22,545 nt of DNA from the NCBI GenBank assembly GCA_035374585.1, contig DAOSPF010000058.1, positions 1 through 22,545 of the forward strand, written 5' to 3'. Shown here piece by piece: positions 14,158 through 22,545 of this stretch; position 1 is the stretch's first letter; every line of letters starts with the position of its first letter. This DNA comes from JAKPQD01 sp029572965. Lineage in GTDB: Bacteria; Bacteroidota; Bacteroidia; Bacteroidales; DTGW01. The position numbers and the translations under genes are program-made. A model generated the notes under the pieces. That model saw only the letters and a program-made list of their open reading frames with translations, made no database searches and was not told the DNA's origin.

Positions 14158-17154
14158 TCATAAATTTAATAAAAAATATCTGAAAAGTATCAAATAAACT
14201 ATTAATGTTATTATCCAGATAACAATTACATTAAAAGTAAAGGTGTCAACTTCTATAGCTCCTATTAATTTTGAACTTGCCAAAAATTGTGCCCTGCCTG
14301 TTTTTGAAAAAGGTATTTGGTAAACGGGCTCCATTTGTCTGTACATATTATTTTTTTCAATATAAAATGTTTTTAACGTCTGTCTTTGCAATAGCAATTC
14401 TGCAATGTTTTTGTTGTAATGCAAATCTTTAAAACGGAGCAGATTGTCCATCGAGCCCATAGTGTTGATTAATTTACGTGTGATATTGTCTTTTTCGCGG
14501 CTCAATGCGTTGAAGCGGTTGAGCAGGTCGTTGTTGATTTTTTTTAGCATGTCATCTGTTTTTGTTATGAGGTCAACAGACGGGACGCTGTCAAGACTTT
14601 TTATAATTTCATTGATGTCGTAAAAGACAGATAGTTGCATTAAGGCGTTTTTTATGAATTCAACGTTTTCCTGGCTTATTTTTTGCGTTTCAATAATGTT
14701 GCTTATCTTTTTTTCAATTTCGGGCAGCAAAAAATAGTAGTTATACTTCACGTTGCTTTCTTGTTTTTCAACATCAAAATAGTGTTTTTGGTATTGGTTG
14801 TACTGAAATTGCGAAACAGCTAACCCTTCGTATGCCCAGCGAGATACCATTAAATCTCCTACTAATGGTACGTAATCTGAAGAGGTTACCCATTTGTTTA
14901 ATTTGCTAAAGTTGACTATTGTTCCGCTCAAAAGGATTTGAGGGATAATAACAATGGGTACCATGATGTAAATTACTACCACTGATTTGAATATGGAAGA
15001 TAACAGAAGCCCTAATATATTGCCAAAGCAAGAAGTGGCAAATAATATTAACCAGAAATAAAGGCCCATTCCTTTTATTTCAAGTATCAGGTTGCTTATC
15101 AGTACAAACAATAATGTTTGCACTGCACTAAGAATGAATAAATAAGTGATTTTTGAATGTAAATAGCTTGCTTTGCTAAGCTTTAAGAATGATTCGCGAC
15201 GTAAAATCTTTCTATCTCTTATTATTTCTTCGGCGCTGATAATTAGCCCGACAAAAAGGGCAACAGTAACAGCCATAAATAAAAAGGCTATCATATTTTC
15301 GTTGTTGCCAAATGAATAAGCAGTTTCGCCTTCAGCGCTTCCTGAGCGGCACAAAAAAGCAAGCAATGCAGATAATAGAGGTGAAATAAGGACTGCCATT
15401 AGTACGTATGCTTTGTTGGCCAGTTTTGACAGTATGTTGCGTTTGCTAAAAATAATAAATTGTTCAATGATAGAAGGCTTATGGGTATGTGTACGGGGTA
15501 GGGGATTTCCCTTCGCTCTTTCTTCAATGTTAGGGATATTGTTGAGGTATAACTGGTGCCATTGTTTGGGGCCAAGTTTGCGTTCGTTGGTTAGTTGGCC
15601 AAAATCATCTACCTGTTTTTCTTCCATTGCCTTAAATATGGCTTCGGGGTTTACGTTTTCGCAAGTAGTGCAATGTTCTGAAAGCGATGTGTATCTTTGT
15701 ATATGTTGGTTGAAATAATCTATGGCATCAACCGGGGTGCCAAAATAAACTGGATATCCTTCGGTGTCTAAAACAATTATTTTATCGAACAGCTTGAACA
15801 AATCGGATGATGGTTGATGAATATTAACTACAATAATTCGGCCTTCATAGGTAAACTCGGCCAGGTGGTACATTATTTCTTCTGAGTCAGACGATGATAA
15901 ACCTGAGGTTGGTTCGTCGGCTAACAATATCCAGGGTTCGCGGACAAACTCCAGGGCCATGTTGAGCTTTTTGCGTTGTCCGCCGCTAATAACCTGTTTC
16001 AGCGGTGAACCTACTTTTAAATCTTTTATGTTGTAAAGATTGAGTTTTTGCAAACAAATATTTACTTTGTCTGTTAATTCGGTTGGGGTAAGGTTGCTAA
16101 AGCAAAGTTGGGTGTTAATATAAAGATTTTCAAATACGGTCAACTCTTCAAGCAATAAATCGTCTTGTGGGATATACCCAATCAAGCCATCTGGCATTTG
16201 TGTATTTTGTGCAAAATTTAGCCCGTTAATTGTTATAGACCCTTGTTGTGGTTTTATGCGGCCATTGAGAATGTTGAGCATGGTTGACTTGCCTGTGCCA
16301 CTGCGACCGATAATGCCTATTAGTTGTCCTGATTCTATTTTGACAGACAGGCGGTGTATCCCGTTGTTTGAGTTTTTGTACCTAAACTCAACATCTTTGA
16401 CAACCATTTCGAGCTTTTGTTTACTGGTAGAAATGAATTCTTTGAAAATTTGATTGTAGTAAACCGGCTCAATGTCAGGTCCTTTTATTGACTCACCTTT
16501 GCTAAAGATGTATATATAGTTTTCAAAAATAGGGATGTTGTTGGTTGAGAGGTTTGCCGGGCCTTTGTAATAATAAAGCAAAAGATTGCTGCTTTCTATA
16601 AATAAAAAATAAATTTGGCCTTTCAGATTGTTGTGCTGGAGGTATTTAATACTGACGTTTATATTAAGTTTGCCTGCTAACAATAACAGGTTTTCCTGCT
16701 TGGGGATATTATAGAGTGTCTGGTTGATGAAGTTGCGGCAGTTGATATAATCGACCAGGTTGATTTGAATTTTCTTGACAATTATATTTAGCGTGTCGGT
16801 ATAATTGTTGATGTCATCATTGGCATTGCTGGTGTATTTGAGCAAATATTTTTCAAAAAGGATGAGGTTTATAAGGATTTGGAAACGCTGTTTTTGAGAT
16901 ATTTTTGGGGCAATTTGGGTAAGAATGGCATACAATGCTTCAAGATGTGCTTGTGGGGGTTCGTCTTCTGTTTTTCGGTATTTTTCGTAAAAGTCATAAA
17001 ACAGGTTGATATTTTTTTCAGCGATATCAATTAACAGGTTTTTTAGTATAAAAGTGCGGATAAAATCTTTTACGTTTTCGAAATGTAATGATGGATATTG
17101 GTGAGCCAATATTGCAAAGATTTCCATCATGTATTTCAGTAAGAGTTTATCCAT
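14158..17154 (-). CDS. ABCG-like transporter with large N-terminal region and enlarged external loop
   Basis: This 998-residue protein fuses an ATPase and a membrane domain in the ABCG order. Residues 1-150 are helical and loosely resemble a TerB-like domain. Residues 150-240 look beta-rich and unassigned. The ATPase follows: Walker A GRSGTGKS (283-290), Q-loop Gln330, signature ISGGQ (389-393), Walker B ILLADEP (409-415), then NIHQPSSD with switch His446. All catalytic residues are present. A cytoplasmic linker includes CTTC at 495-498. Five membrane spans lie at about 582-602, 621-641, 668-690, 698-722 and 724-745, and the sixth at about 974-993. The roughly 225 residues between spans five and six would be extracytoplasmic and partly coiled coil. 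It probably acts as a homodimer. The substrate is unknown; export is likely by family. Confidence 0.88.
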   Translation of the reverse strand: MDKLLLKYMMEIFAILAHQYPSLHFENVKDFIRTFILKNLLIDIAEKNINLFYDFYEKYRKTEDEPPQAHLEALYAILTQIAPKISQKQRFQILINLILFEKYLLKYTSNANDDINNYTDTLNIIVKKIQINLVDYINCRNFINQTLYNIPKQENLLLLAGKLNINVSIKYLQHNNLKGQIYFLFIESSNLLLYYYKGPANLSTNNIPIFENYIYIFSKGESIKGPDIEPVYYNQIFKEFISTSKQKLEMVVKDVEFRYKNSNNGIHRLSVKIESGQLIGIIGRSGTGKSTMLNILNGRIKPQQGSITINGLNFAQNTQMPDGLIGYIPQDDLLLEELTVFENLYINTQLCFSNLTPTELTDKVNICLQKLNLYNIKDLKVGSPLKQVISGGQRKKLNMALEFVREPWILLADEPTSGLSSSDSEEIMYHLAEFTYEGRIIVVNIHQPSSDLFKLFDKIIVLDTEGYPVYFGTPVDAIDYFNQHIQRYTSLSEHCTTCENVNPEAIFKAMEEKQVDDFGQLTNERKLGPKQWHQLYLNNIPNIEERAKGNPLPRTHTHKPSIIEQFIIFSKRNILSKLANKAYVLMAVLISPLLSALLAFLCRSGSAEGETAYSFGNNENMIAFLFMAVTVALFVGLIISAEEIIRDRKILRRESFLKLSKASYLHSKITYLFILSAVQTLLFVLISNLILEIKGMGLYFWLILFATSCFGNILGLLLSSIFKSVVVIYIMVPIVIIPQILLSGTIVNFSKLNKWVTSSDYVPLVGDLMVSRWAYEGLAVSQFQYNQYQKHYFDVEKQESNVKYNYYFLLPEIEKKISNIIETQKISQENVEFIKNALMQLSVFYDINEIIKSLDSVPSVDLITKTDDMLKKINNDLLNRFNALSREKDNITRKLINTMGSMDNLLRFKDLHYNKNIAELLLQRQTLKTFYIEKNNMYRQMEPVYQIPFSKTGRAQFLASSKLIGAIEVDTFTFNVIVIWIITLIVYLILFRYFLLNL

Positions 17155-17166
17155 TGGTTTTTTATA

Positions 17167-18327
17167 CTATATCTGATTAAAAATAATGCATATATTGAAA
17201 CCCGGGCTTTCATTTTCTACAAATTCAATTTTTGCTTTATGAAGTTCAACTACTTGTTTGGCAAAATAAAAATAGAGGTTGGCATTGAAATCATTTTTTT
17301 GCTGATTCCCTGTAAAAGGGTCAAAAGTGCCAGCCTGAAGCTCTGAAGGGATTTTTATGCCTTGAGTGGAAAAAATGCAGGCTACTTCGTTCCCTTCGTT
17401 TTTTACGGAAATATTAATAATATTATTGTTTTCAATAATTTTAATGAGTCCTTTAAAGATAAAAATAAGCGCTTTGTAAAGCAAATCGCGATCGGCTGAA
17501 ATCTGGTAATTGGTGTTGATATTGTCTATTTGTACTATAATGTCGTTGGCCTGCAGGCTGTCGTTGAGGTCGAGCAAAGCATACTGGATAAGTTTTGCCG
17601 GGTTTATATTTGTTGTTTTTAGTGAATAGTTGTGCAGGTTAAGCTCGGTATATAACATTGCCTGAGAGGCAAAGTCTTCTAATTGCGTTACCGACATGTT
17701 GAGAATATCTAATAAATGCTTTATTGCAGAGGATTGTTCCTGGGCTTTAATGATATTGATAGATGAAACTATCCCATTTAATGGCTCTCGAAGTTGTTGG
17801 CTGACGTATTTTAAAAAGTTTGTTTTTAAAGCGTCTGTTTTTTCTAGTCTTTTAAAGGCTTCCTCCAATGCCAGTGTTTTTTCTTTTACCTTCAAATCAA
17901 GTATCTCATTGCTTTTTTTTAGTGTGTCTTTAGCTTGCTTGAGGTCGAGCTGGGTCTTGACCCTCATCAGAAGCTCTTTGGTGTTGAATGGTTTGGTTAC
18001 ATAATCCTGGGCACCAAGTTCAAAACCCATGACTATATTTTCAACTTCGTTGAAAGCGGTTAAAAAGATAATCGGGATTTCTTTGAGGCGCTCTTCAGCA
18101 CGAATGGCTTTGCAAGCCTCGTAACCGTCCATGACGGGCATGTTAATGTCAAGCAGTATAAGGTCAAAGTCTGAAGATTTTTGAAGCAAATCAAAGGCTT
18201 GTTTTCCATCCATTGCAAAACCTACCTTATATCCCACGTTTTTGAGCAGACTGCCCAGTACCTGCACGTTTTTGGGGTTATCATCGACCACCAGTACTTT
18301 ATAGTTTTTTTCTTCATTAACTTCCAT
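17167..18327 (-). CDS. Response regulator fused to a degenerate histidine kinase (pseudokinase)
   Basis: This is a 386-residue cytoplasmic protein. Residues 8-125 form an intact receiver domain: acidic pocket DD (15-16), phosphoacceptor Asp60, Thr90 and Lys112. A coiled coil (about 128-165) leads to a kinase-like module. The dimerisation motif reads FLKYVSQQLREPLNGI, where the phosphorylated His is replaced by Gln177. The ATP-binding part is also worn: the N-box Asn positions are Phe289 and Gly293, DTGIGI has become TQGIKI, and the glycine-rich lid reads FNANLYF. It should neither bind ATP normally nor autophosphorylate. Its gene starts 2 nt after the hybrid kinase gene and ends 12 nt before the transporter gene. 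It probably receives phosphate from that kinase and acts through protein contact, perhaps on the transporter's N-terminal region. Confidence 0.88.
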   Translation of the reverse strand: MEVNEEKNYKVLVVDDNPKNVQVLGSLLKNVGYKVGFAMDGKQAFDLLQKSSDFDLILLDINMPVMDGYEACKAIRAEERLKEIPIIFLTAFNEVENIVMGFELGAQDYVTKPFNTKELLMRVKTQLDLKQAKDTLKKSNEILDLKVKEKTLALEEAFKRLEKTDALKTNFLKYVSQQLREPLNGIVSSINIIKAQEQSSAIKHLLDILNMSVTQLEDFASQAMLYTELNLHNYSLKTTNINPAKLIQYALLDLNDSLQANDIIVQIDNINTNYQISADRDLLYKALIFIFKGLIKIIENNNIINISVKNEGNEVACIFSTQGIKIPSELQAGTFDPFTGNQQKNDFNANLYFYFAKQVVELHKAKIEFVENESPGFNICIIFNQI

Positions 18328-18329
18328 TG

Positions 18330-21300
18330 CTACAACTTTTTGAGGTTTTCAATGATGGCAGGGAATTTTTTGAGTGTTTCGGTAACTTTCATAATATCAA
18401 AACTATCGGCATATCTGCATATATCTTTGCCATAATCGTGCAATATACTTAAAGAATGAACATTTCCTAATTCAATAATTTTATTTCCAAAAGCTTCAAA
18501 CTGATCTATCATCTGGCTGTCAAGTATCTGTATGCTTTCAGGCAATAATTCTTCATTTAGCCTGTTTATTAATACGGAAAGCTCTTGTTTTTGTTGCTCT
18601 GTCAATTCTGCAGATACTTGTTCTTTGATTTCAACTTGCTTGGGTTGTTTTATTTCATATTTCAGGTGGTTCATTAATAACTCTATCAGGTTGTTCATTT
18701 GGTATGGTTTGAGCAAGAACTCGTCATACAAGCTATTGGAGTCTTTTTTATTTTTAACCTCAGCAATGGTAGAGGATGCTGCGATCAACGGTATTTTTTT
18801 TGTTTTGGGGTTATTCCGTATGGCCTGCATCACATCATAACCGCTCATATCGCTGAGCGAAAGGTCAATTAATATAATATCCGGCACATATTCATTGGCC
18901 AGTTCAATAGCTTCTGCCCCTTTTTCGGCTTCCAAAATCATCAATGAGGTTTCTTCAAACATATCAACCAGCAGTTTGCGGTTCATTGGGTTATGGTCGC
19001 ATACGAGCATTGTAGCATCGATGAAGTTTATTGTATTGATGTCAACTTCTTCTTTTTCTTTCTCAGTGCCTGTGCTATTGTGTATTTCTACATCATTGAG
19101 ATATACTTCAAAAATGCTGCCTATGCCAAACTCGCTATTGACATATATTTTTCCGCCCATCATTTCAATGAGTTTTTTGGTGATGGTAAGGCCTAAGCCC
19201 GTACCTCCGTATTTTTTGATATTCTGGCCTACTTGTTGGTGAAAGGCTTCAAAAATCTGTTCATGTTGTTCTTTAGGTATGCCTATGCCGGTATCTTCAA
19301 CGGTAATAATCAGGTCAATGTTTTTGCTTTTGGGGTCATTGACCATTTGATCGACAGTAATAGTAACACTGCCTTTTTCAGTAAACTTAATGGCATTTCC
19401 GACAAGGTTGAACAGTATTTGTCGAAGCCTGACTTCGTCAAGTACAAGTATTTGGGGGATTTTTTTGTTTATTTCTACAATCAGTGCAATGCCTTTTTCA
19501 TTGGCTTTATGAATAAACAAGGTTTCTATTTCGTGAATAAGCTTATGGATATTGACAGGGGAATATTGGAGGGTCAACATGCCAGCTTCTACTTTTGAAA
19601 TATCCAGTATGTCATTAATAATGTTTAGCAAACTGCGGGCGCTTGTGCGTATAGCGTCAACCTGCGAGCTTTGTTTTTCGGAGGCGATGGAGTTGTATAA
19701 AATATCAGAGAATCCAATGATTGCATTGAGCGGGGTGCGTATTTCATGCGACATATTGGCCAAGAATTCGCTTTTTATGCGGCTTGCTTTTTCGGCAGAT
19801 TCTTTGGCTATTTTCAGGGTTTCTGCATTTTTTTGTTCGGTAATATCTGTAATAACGCCACGTAAGCCTATTATCTTACAATCTTCTTTGATTTCAGTTG
19901 TAGAAATGCTGACAATGAATTCACTTTTTTCTTGATTGATGGCTTTATATTCGCCTATCAAGGGTTTTCCGGTCTCGATGTATGATTTAAAGTTTTCTTC
20001 AATCCGGTTATGTTCTTCGGGCGCCACAAAATTGAAAAATTTTATTTTTTCTTTTGTTTCGTTAAGTTTGATGCCTATCCAATCGGTAATCGTTTTGTTG
20101 ATAAAAGTAAGGTTGCCTTCAATATCGGTTTCAAAAATTCCAATCGGGAGCATATCTGTGAGCTCCCGATATTTCTGTTCACTCTCGAGTATGGCTTTTT
20201 CTATTTGTTTACGGTCTGTTATGTCAAGGCAATGGCAAATGTAACCTATAAATTCGCCTTTGCTGTTATATCTTGGGGCGCCGTCATTTTGTATCCATCG
20301 GTATTCGCCGTCAGCCCTTAACAATCGGTAGTCCATGCTAAAACGGGCCTTTTTTTCAAATGCAGAGGTGAATATTTGGCTGCACCTTTCTGCATCCCGG
20401 GCGTAAATATTATCCATCCATCCGTTTTCAATTTCTTGCTCTAATGAGTGGCCGGTAAATTCGAGCCAGCGTTGGTTGAAATAGTCGGCTTTCTGGTCAA
20501 CCCCTGTTGTCCAGATAAGTACCTGACCTGAATCGGCAAGGGTCCGATAGTGGACTTCGCTTTCTCTAAGTTTTTCTTCTATTTGTTTTCGTTCGGTGAT
20601 ATCTACAGAAATGCCAAATGTGCCAATAATATTGTTGTAAACATCATACAATGGCATTTTTGTAGTTAATGCCCAAGTTGGCGGCCCGTCAAAATGGGTT
20701 TCTTTTTCTTCAAGGCCAATGATGGGCCTGCCTGTTTTAATTATATTTTGTTCGTCTTCAAAGGCTTGTTGGGCATGTTCCTGACTAAATAAGTCAAAAT
20801 CTGTAAGCCCTATCAATTCTTCTTTGCTTTTATATTGGGGGGCCACTTTTTTAAGAAAAGAGGTGCTTACTCTTATAAACCGGCTTTGCAAGTCTTTGAA
20901 GTAAATGACATCGGGGACTTTTTCCATCAATTCGTTCATCAAGTACCTTTCGTATTCGATAGCCAACTCTGCTTCTTTCCTTGCAGTAATATCGTGTGCA
21001 ACCCCAATACATTGAGCAACTTTGTTGTTCCAATTATTTAGCAAGGGAAACATTTTTATCGATAACCATTTTATCTTTTTGTCTGGCAATATAAGCCTGC
21101 ATTCGGTTTCGCAAGCTTTCCCTTCAGCCATCTTGTTAAGCATCTCCTTGAATTTGATTTTATCATCAGGATGCATGTTTTCATCAAAAACATTGACATC
21201 ATTGTATAACCTTTCAACCGGGATGCCCCAAATTTTTTCGAAGGCTGCGCTAACATATATAATTTTTGAAAAATCAGATTGAGTTATCCAGAATACTTCA

Positions 21301-22502
21301 TCAATGGTATTGGCTATCAATCGGAAACGTTCTTCGCTTAATCTTAGAGCTTCTTCCATTTGCTTGCGTTCTGTTATGTCGCGAAGGATAACCTGGAGAG
21401 CTTTTTCCCCTTTTAATATAAAAGGGGCTGCAGTAGTTTCAACATCCAAAACTTTGCCGTCAAGGCGCACGATTTTTTCTTCGATCAAGGGGGCTGTAAC
21501 GCCTTCCTCTAACATTGATTTTATTCTTTTAATAATAATCTCGTGGTAATCGGGATGAAAGAAGTCAAACGGAGATTTGTATAATATCTGATCAGCAGTT
21601 TTTGCCCCAAACAACCTAATAGCAGCCGGGTTGGCATATACTATCATATTGTTTTGGTTGATAAAAACGGCATTATTAGACACTTCTACCAAGCCCCGGT
21701 ATTGTTCTTCGCTTTCTTTCAGTGCAGCTTCTGTTTTTTTACGTTCTGTGATATCGCGTATAATAGACCAAAAACCTTCGGGTTGGTTATTTTCATCGTT
21801 TATGGTATAACTTCGGATTTCTGTGGTGATCATCACGCCATCTTTGCGGATGAATTTTTTCAGGTATAAATCGGAGTATCCTCTTTTGAGTACAATATCT
21901 TTGATGAGTTGTTGTTCTTTCTCAACCCATTTTTGAGGAGATATTTGAGAGTAATTTTTCTCCAGCAGTTCGTCTTTTGTGTAGCCGGTAAGTTCAACAA
22001 AAGTATCATTAAGCTCAAGGATATGGTCGTTGAAGTCAACGCTAACATATCCATCCCTGATACTATTGAACAACTTCTTGTATTTTTGTTCTAACTTTTC
22101 AAAGCCTTTTCTTTTATTTTCATTTTCAATGATCTTGAGTATTGCCGAAGGTAATAAGTCGAATACCTGGGGGTCTTTAATGAATAAATCTTTGGCCCCA
22201 AGTTTCATCATCTCTACTGCAATTTTTTGATCGCTAAAACCGGTCAAAACAACATAAGGGATATCTATATTTCTATTTTTCAATTCATTAACCACTACTA
22301 CAGCAGTAGTATCTGACAACCTGTAATCAATAAGCAAAAGGTCAAATCTTTGATGTTCAAGCATAGTCAAGGCTTCTGGTACTGCAGTTGTCCCTTGAAC
22401 TAAAAGCCCGCTACTTTCTAATTTCAGGCAAATAAGCTCATTAATAGCTACATCGTCATCTAATACCAGGATGGTAGGTTCTTTTATTTCGTTATTTGTC
22501 AA
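18330..22502 (-). CDS. Soluble hybrid histidine kinase with six PAS domains and two receivers
   Basis: This 1390-residue protein has no membrane segment. Order: receiver 1 (residues 9-125; Asp59, Thr87, Lys109); six PAS units at about 137-255, 264-380, 388-508, 517-638, 646-764 and 773-890, most closed by a DITERK-like linker; a dimerisation domain with His919 in FLANMSHEIRTPLN; an ATPase domain with N-box Asn1036, DTGIGIP (1070-1076) and GGTGLGL (1099-1105); receiver 2 (about 1163-1280; Asp1213, Lys1265); and a helical tail (1295-1390) like an Hpt domain but without HxxKG. The kinase core looks active. The start is TTG at 22502: an in-frame TGA at 22508-22506 prevents extension, the next in-frame Met is residue 48, and the receiver begins by residue 10. 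It is the first gene of the five-gene unit. Confidence 0.92.
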   Translation of the reverse strand: MTNNEIKEPTILVLDDDVAINELICLKLESSGLLVQGTTAVPEALTMLEHQRFDLLLIDYRLSDTTAVVVVNELKNRNIDIPYVVLTGFSDQKIAVEMMKLGAKDLFIKDPQVFDLLPSAILKIIENENKRKGFEKLEQKYKKLFNSIRDGYVSVDFNDHILELNDTFVELTGYTKDELLEKNYSQISPQKWVEKEQQLIKDIVLKRGYSDLYLKKFIRKDGVMITTEIRSYTINDENNQPEGFWSIIRDITERKKTEAALKESEEQYRGLVEVSNNAVFINQNNMIVYANPAAIRLFGAKTADQILYKSPFDFFHPDYHEIIIKRIKSMLEEGVTAPLIEEKIVRLDGKVLDVETTAAPFILKGEKALQVILRDITERKQMEEALRLSEERFRLIANTIDEVFWITQSDFSKIIYVSAAFEKIWGIPVERLYNDVNVFDENMHPDDKIKFKEMLNKMAEGKACETECRLILPDKKIKWLSIKMFPLLNNWNNKVAQCIGVAHDITARKEAELAIEYERYLMNELMEKVPDVIYFKDLQSRFIRVSTSFLKKVAPQYKSKEELIGLTDFDLFSQEHAQQAFEDEQNIIKTGRPIIGLEEKETHFDGPPTWALTTKMPLYDVYNNIIGTFGISVDITERKQIEEKLRESEVHYRTLADSGQVLIWTTGVDQKADYFNQRWLEFTGHSLEQEIENGWMDNIYARDAERCSQIFTSAFEKKARFSMDYRLLRADGEYRWIQNDGAPRYNSKGEFIGYICHCLDITDRKQIEKAILESEQKYRELTDMLPIGIFETDIEGNLTFINKTITDWIGIKLNETKEKIKFFNFVAPEEHNRIEENFKSYIETGKPLIGEYKAINQEKSEFIVSISTTEIKEDCKIIGLRGVITDITEQKNAETLKIAKESAEKASRIKSEFLANMSHEIRTPLNAIIGFSDILYNSIASEKQSSQVDAIRTSARSLLNIINDILDISKVEAGMLTLQYSPVNIHKLIHEIETLFIHKANEKGIALIVEINKKIPQILVLDEVRLRQILFNLVGNAIKFTEKGSVTITVDQMVNDPKSKNIDLIITVEDTGIGIPKEQHEQIFEAFHQQVGQNIKKYGGTGLGLTITKKLIEMMGGKIYVNSEFGIGSIFEVYLNDVEIHNSTGTEKEKEEVDINTINFIDATMLVCDHNPMNRKLLVDMFEETSLMILEAEKGAEAIELANEYVPDIILIDLSLSDMSGYDVMQAIRNNPKTKKIPLIAASSTIAEVKNKKDSNSLYDEFLLKPYQMNNLIELLMNHLKYEIKQPKQVEIKEQVSAELTEQQKQELSVLINRLNEELLPESIQILDSQMIDQFEAFGNKIIELGNVHSLSILHDYGKDICRYADSFDIMKVTETLKKFPAIIENLKKL

Positions 22503-22534
22503 GTTTCACAAGGTTGTTTATGATAACTTAATTG

Positions 22535-22542
22535 CAAAGATA
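22535..22542 (-). promoter_or_regulatory. Bacteroidota -7 promoter element of the kinase-transporter operon
   Basis: On the minus strand the bases read TATCTTTG, an exact TAnnTTTG match. Transcription would start near 22528, about 26 nt before the TTG start codon. The -33 element would lie beyond the end of the window and cannot be checked. Confidence 0.55.
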
Positions 22543-22545
22543 AAA

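Noticed and set aside
1..22545. CRISPR arrays, tRNA or rRNA genes
   Set aside because: No regularly spaced repeats and no cloverleaf-like or rRNA-like sequence were seen in any intergenic region.

Overview
The window looks like chromosomal DNA from a member of the Bacteroidota. Three things point there. Two promoter-like sites match the phylum's TAnnTTTG -7 element (one also has TTTG 19 bp upstream), and strong Shine-Dalgarno sequences are not evident. The gene content also fits: a DUF6599 protein, many short lipoproteins and exported proteins without close families, and a hybrid histidine kinase with six PAS domains. Base composition is AT-rich by eye. An NfnAB-type transhydrogenase suggests an anaerobic or facultative metabolism. 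I could not run searches, so family names come from motifs read by eye.

Layout. 1-3377: the 3' end of a CrtI-family desaturase gene, two small lipoprotein genes on the minus strand, then a second, complete CrtI-family gene. Over the visible 210 bp the two desaturase copies differ at 13 positions with no indels. The second copy carries an in-frame N-terminal extension that resembles the start of a DUF4145-type zinc-ribbon protein. 3378-4003: a gene-poor stretch with a perfect palindrome, a GC-rich hairpin element and a decayed IS3-family OrfA remnant. 4004-6697: valS and its terminator. 6791-8713: a Tat-exported DUF362 protein and a DUF6599 protein, ending at a bidirectional terminator. 8718-8975: a tiny secreted Cys/Lys-rich protein with a well-formed promoter. 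9092-9245: a nested inverted-repeat element. 9278-11591: nfnB and nfnA. 11726-12597: a GNAT acetyltransferase and a VOC protein with overlapping stop and start codons.

12700-22502 is the most interesting part. It is an apparent five-gene minus-strand operon, in transcription order: a 1390-residue hybrid kinase (REC, six PAS, kinase core, REC, Hpt-like tail), a REC protein fused to a kinase-like module that has lost its catalytic residues, a 998-residue ABCG-like transporter with a large N-terminal region and an enlarged extracytoplasmic loop, a lipoprotein, and a small exported four-cysteine protein. The gaps are 2, 12, 51 and 36 nt. A promoter-like site lies just upstream of the kinase and a terminator-like palindrome follows the last gene. 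The likely logic is that cytoplasmic sensing is relayed through the kinase and the pseudokinase to an envelope transporter with two exported partners. The signal and the cargo are unknown.
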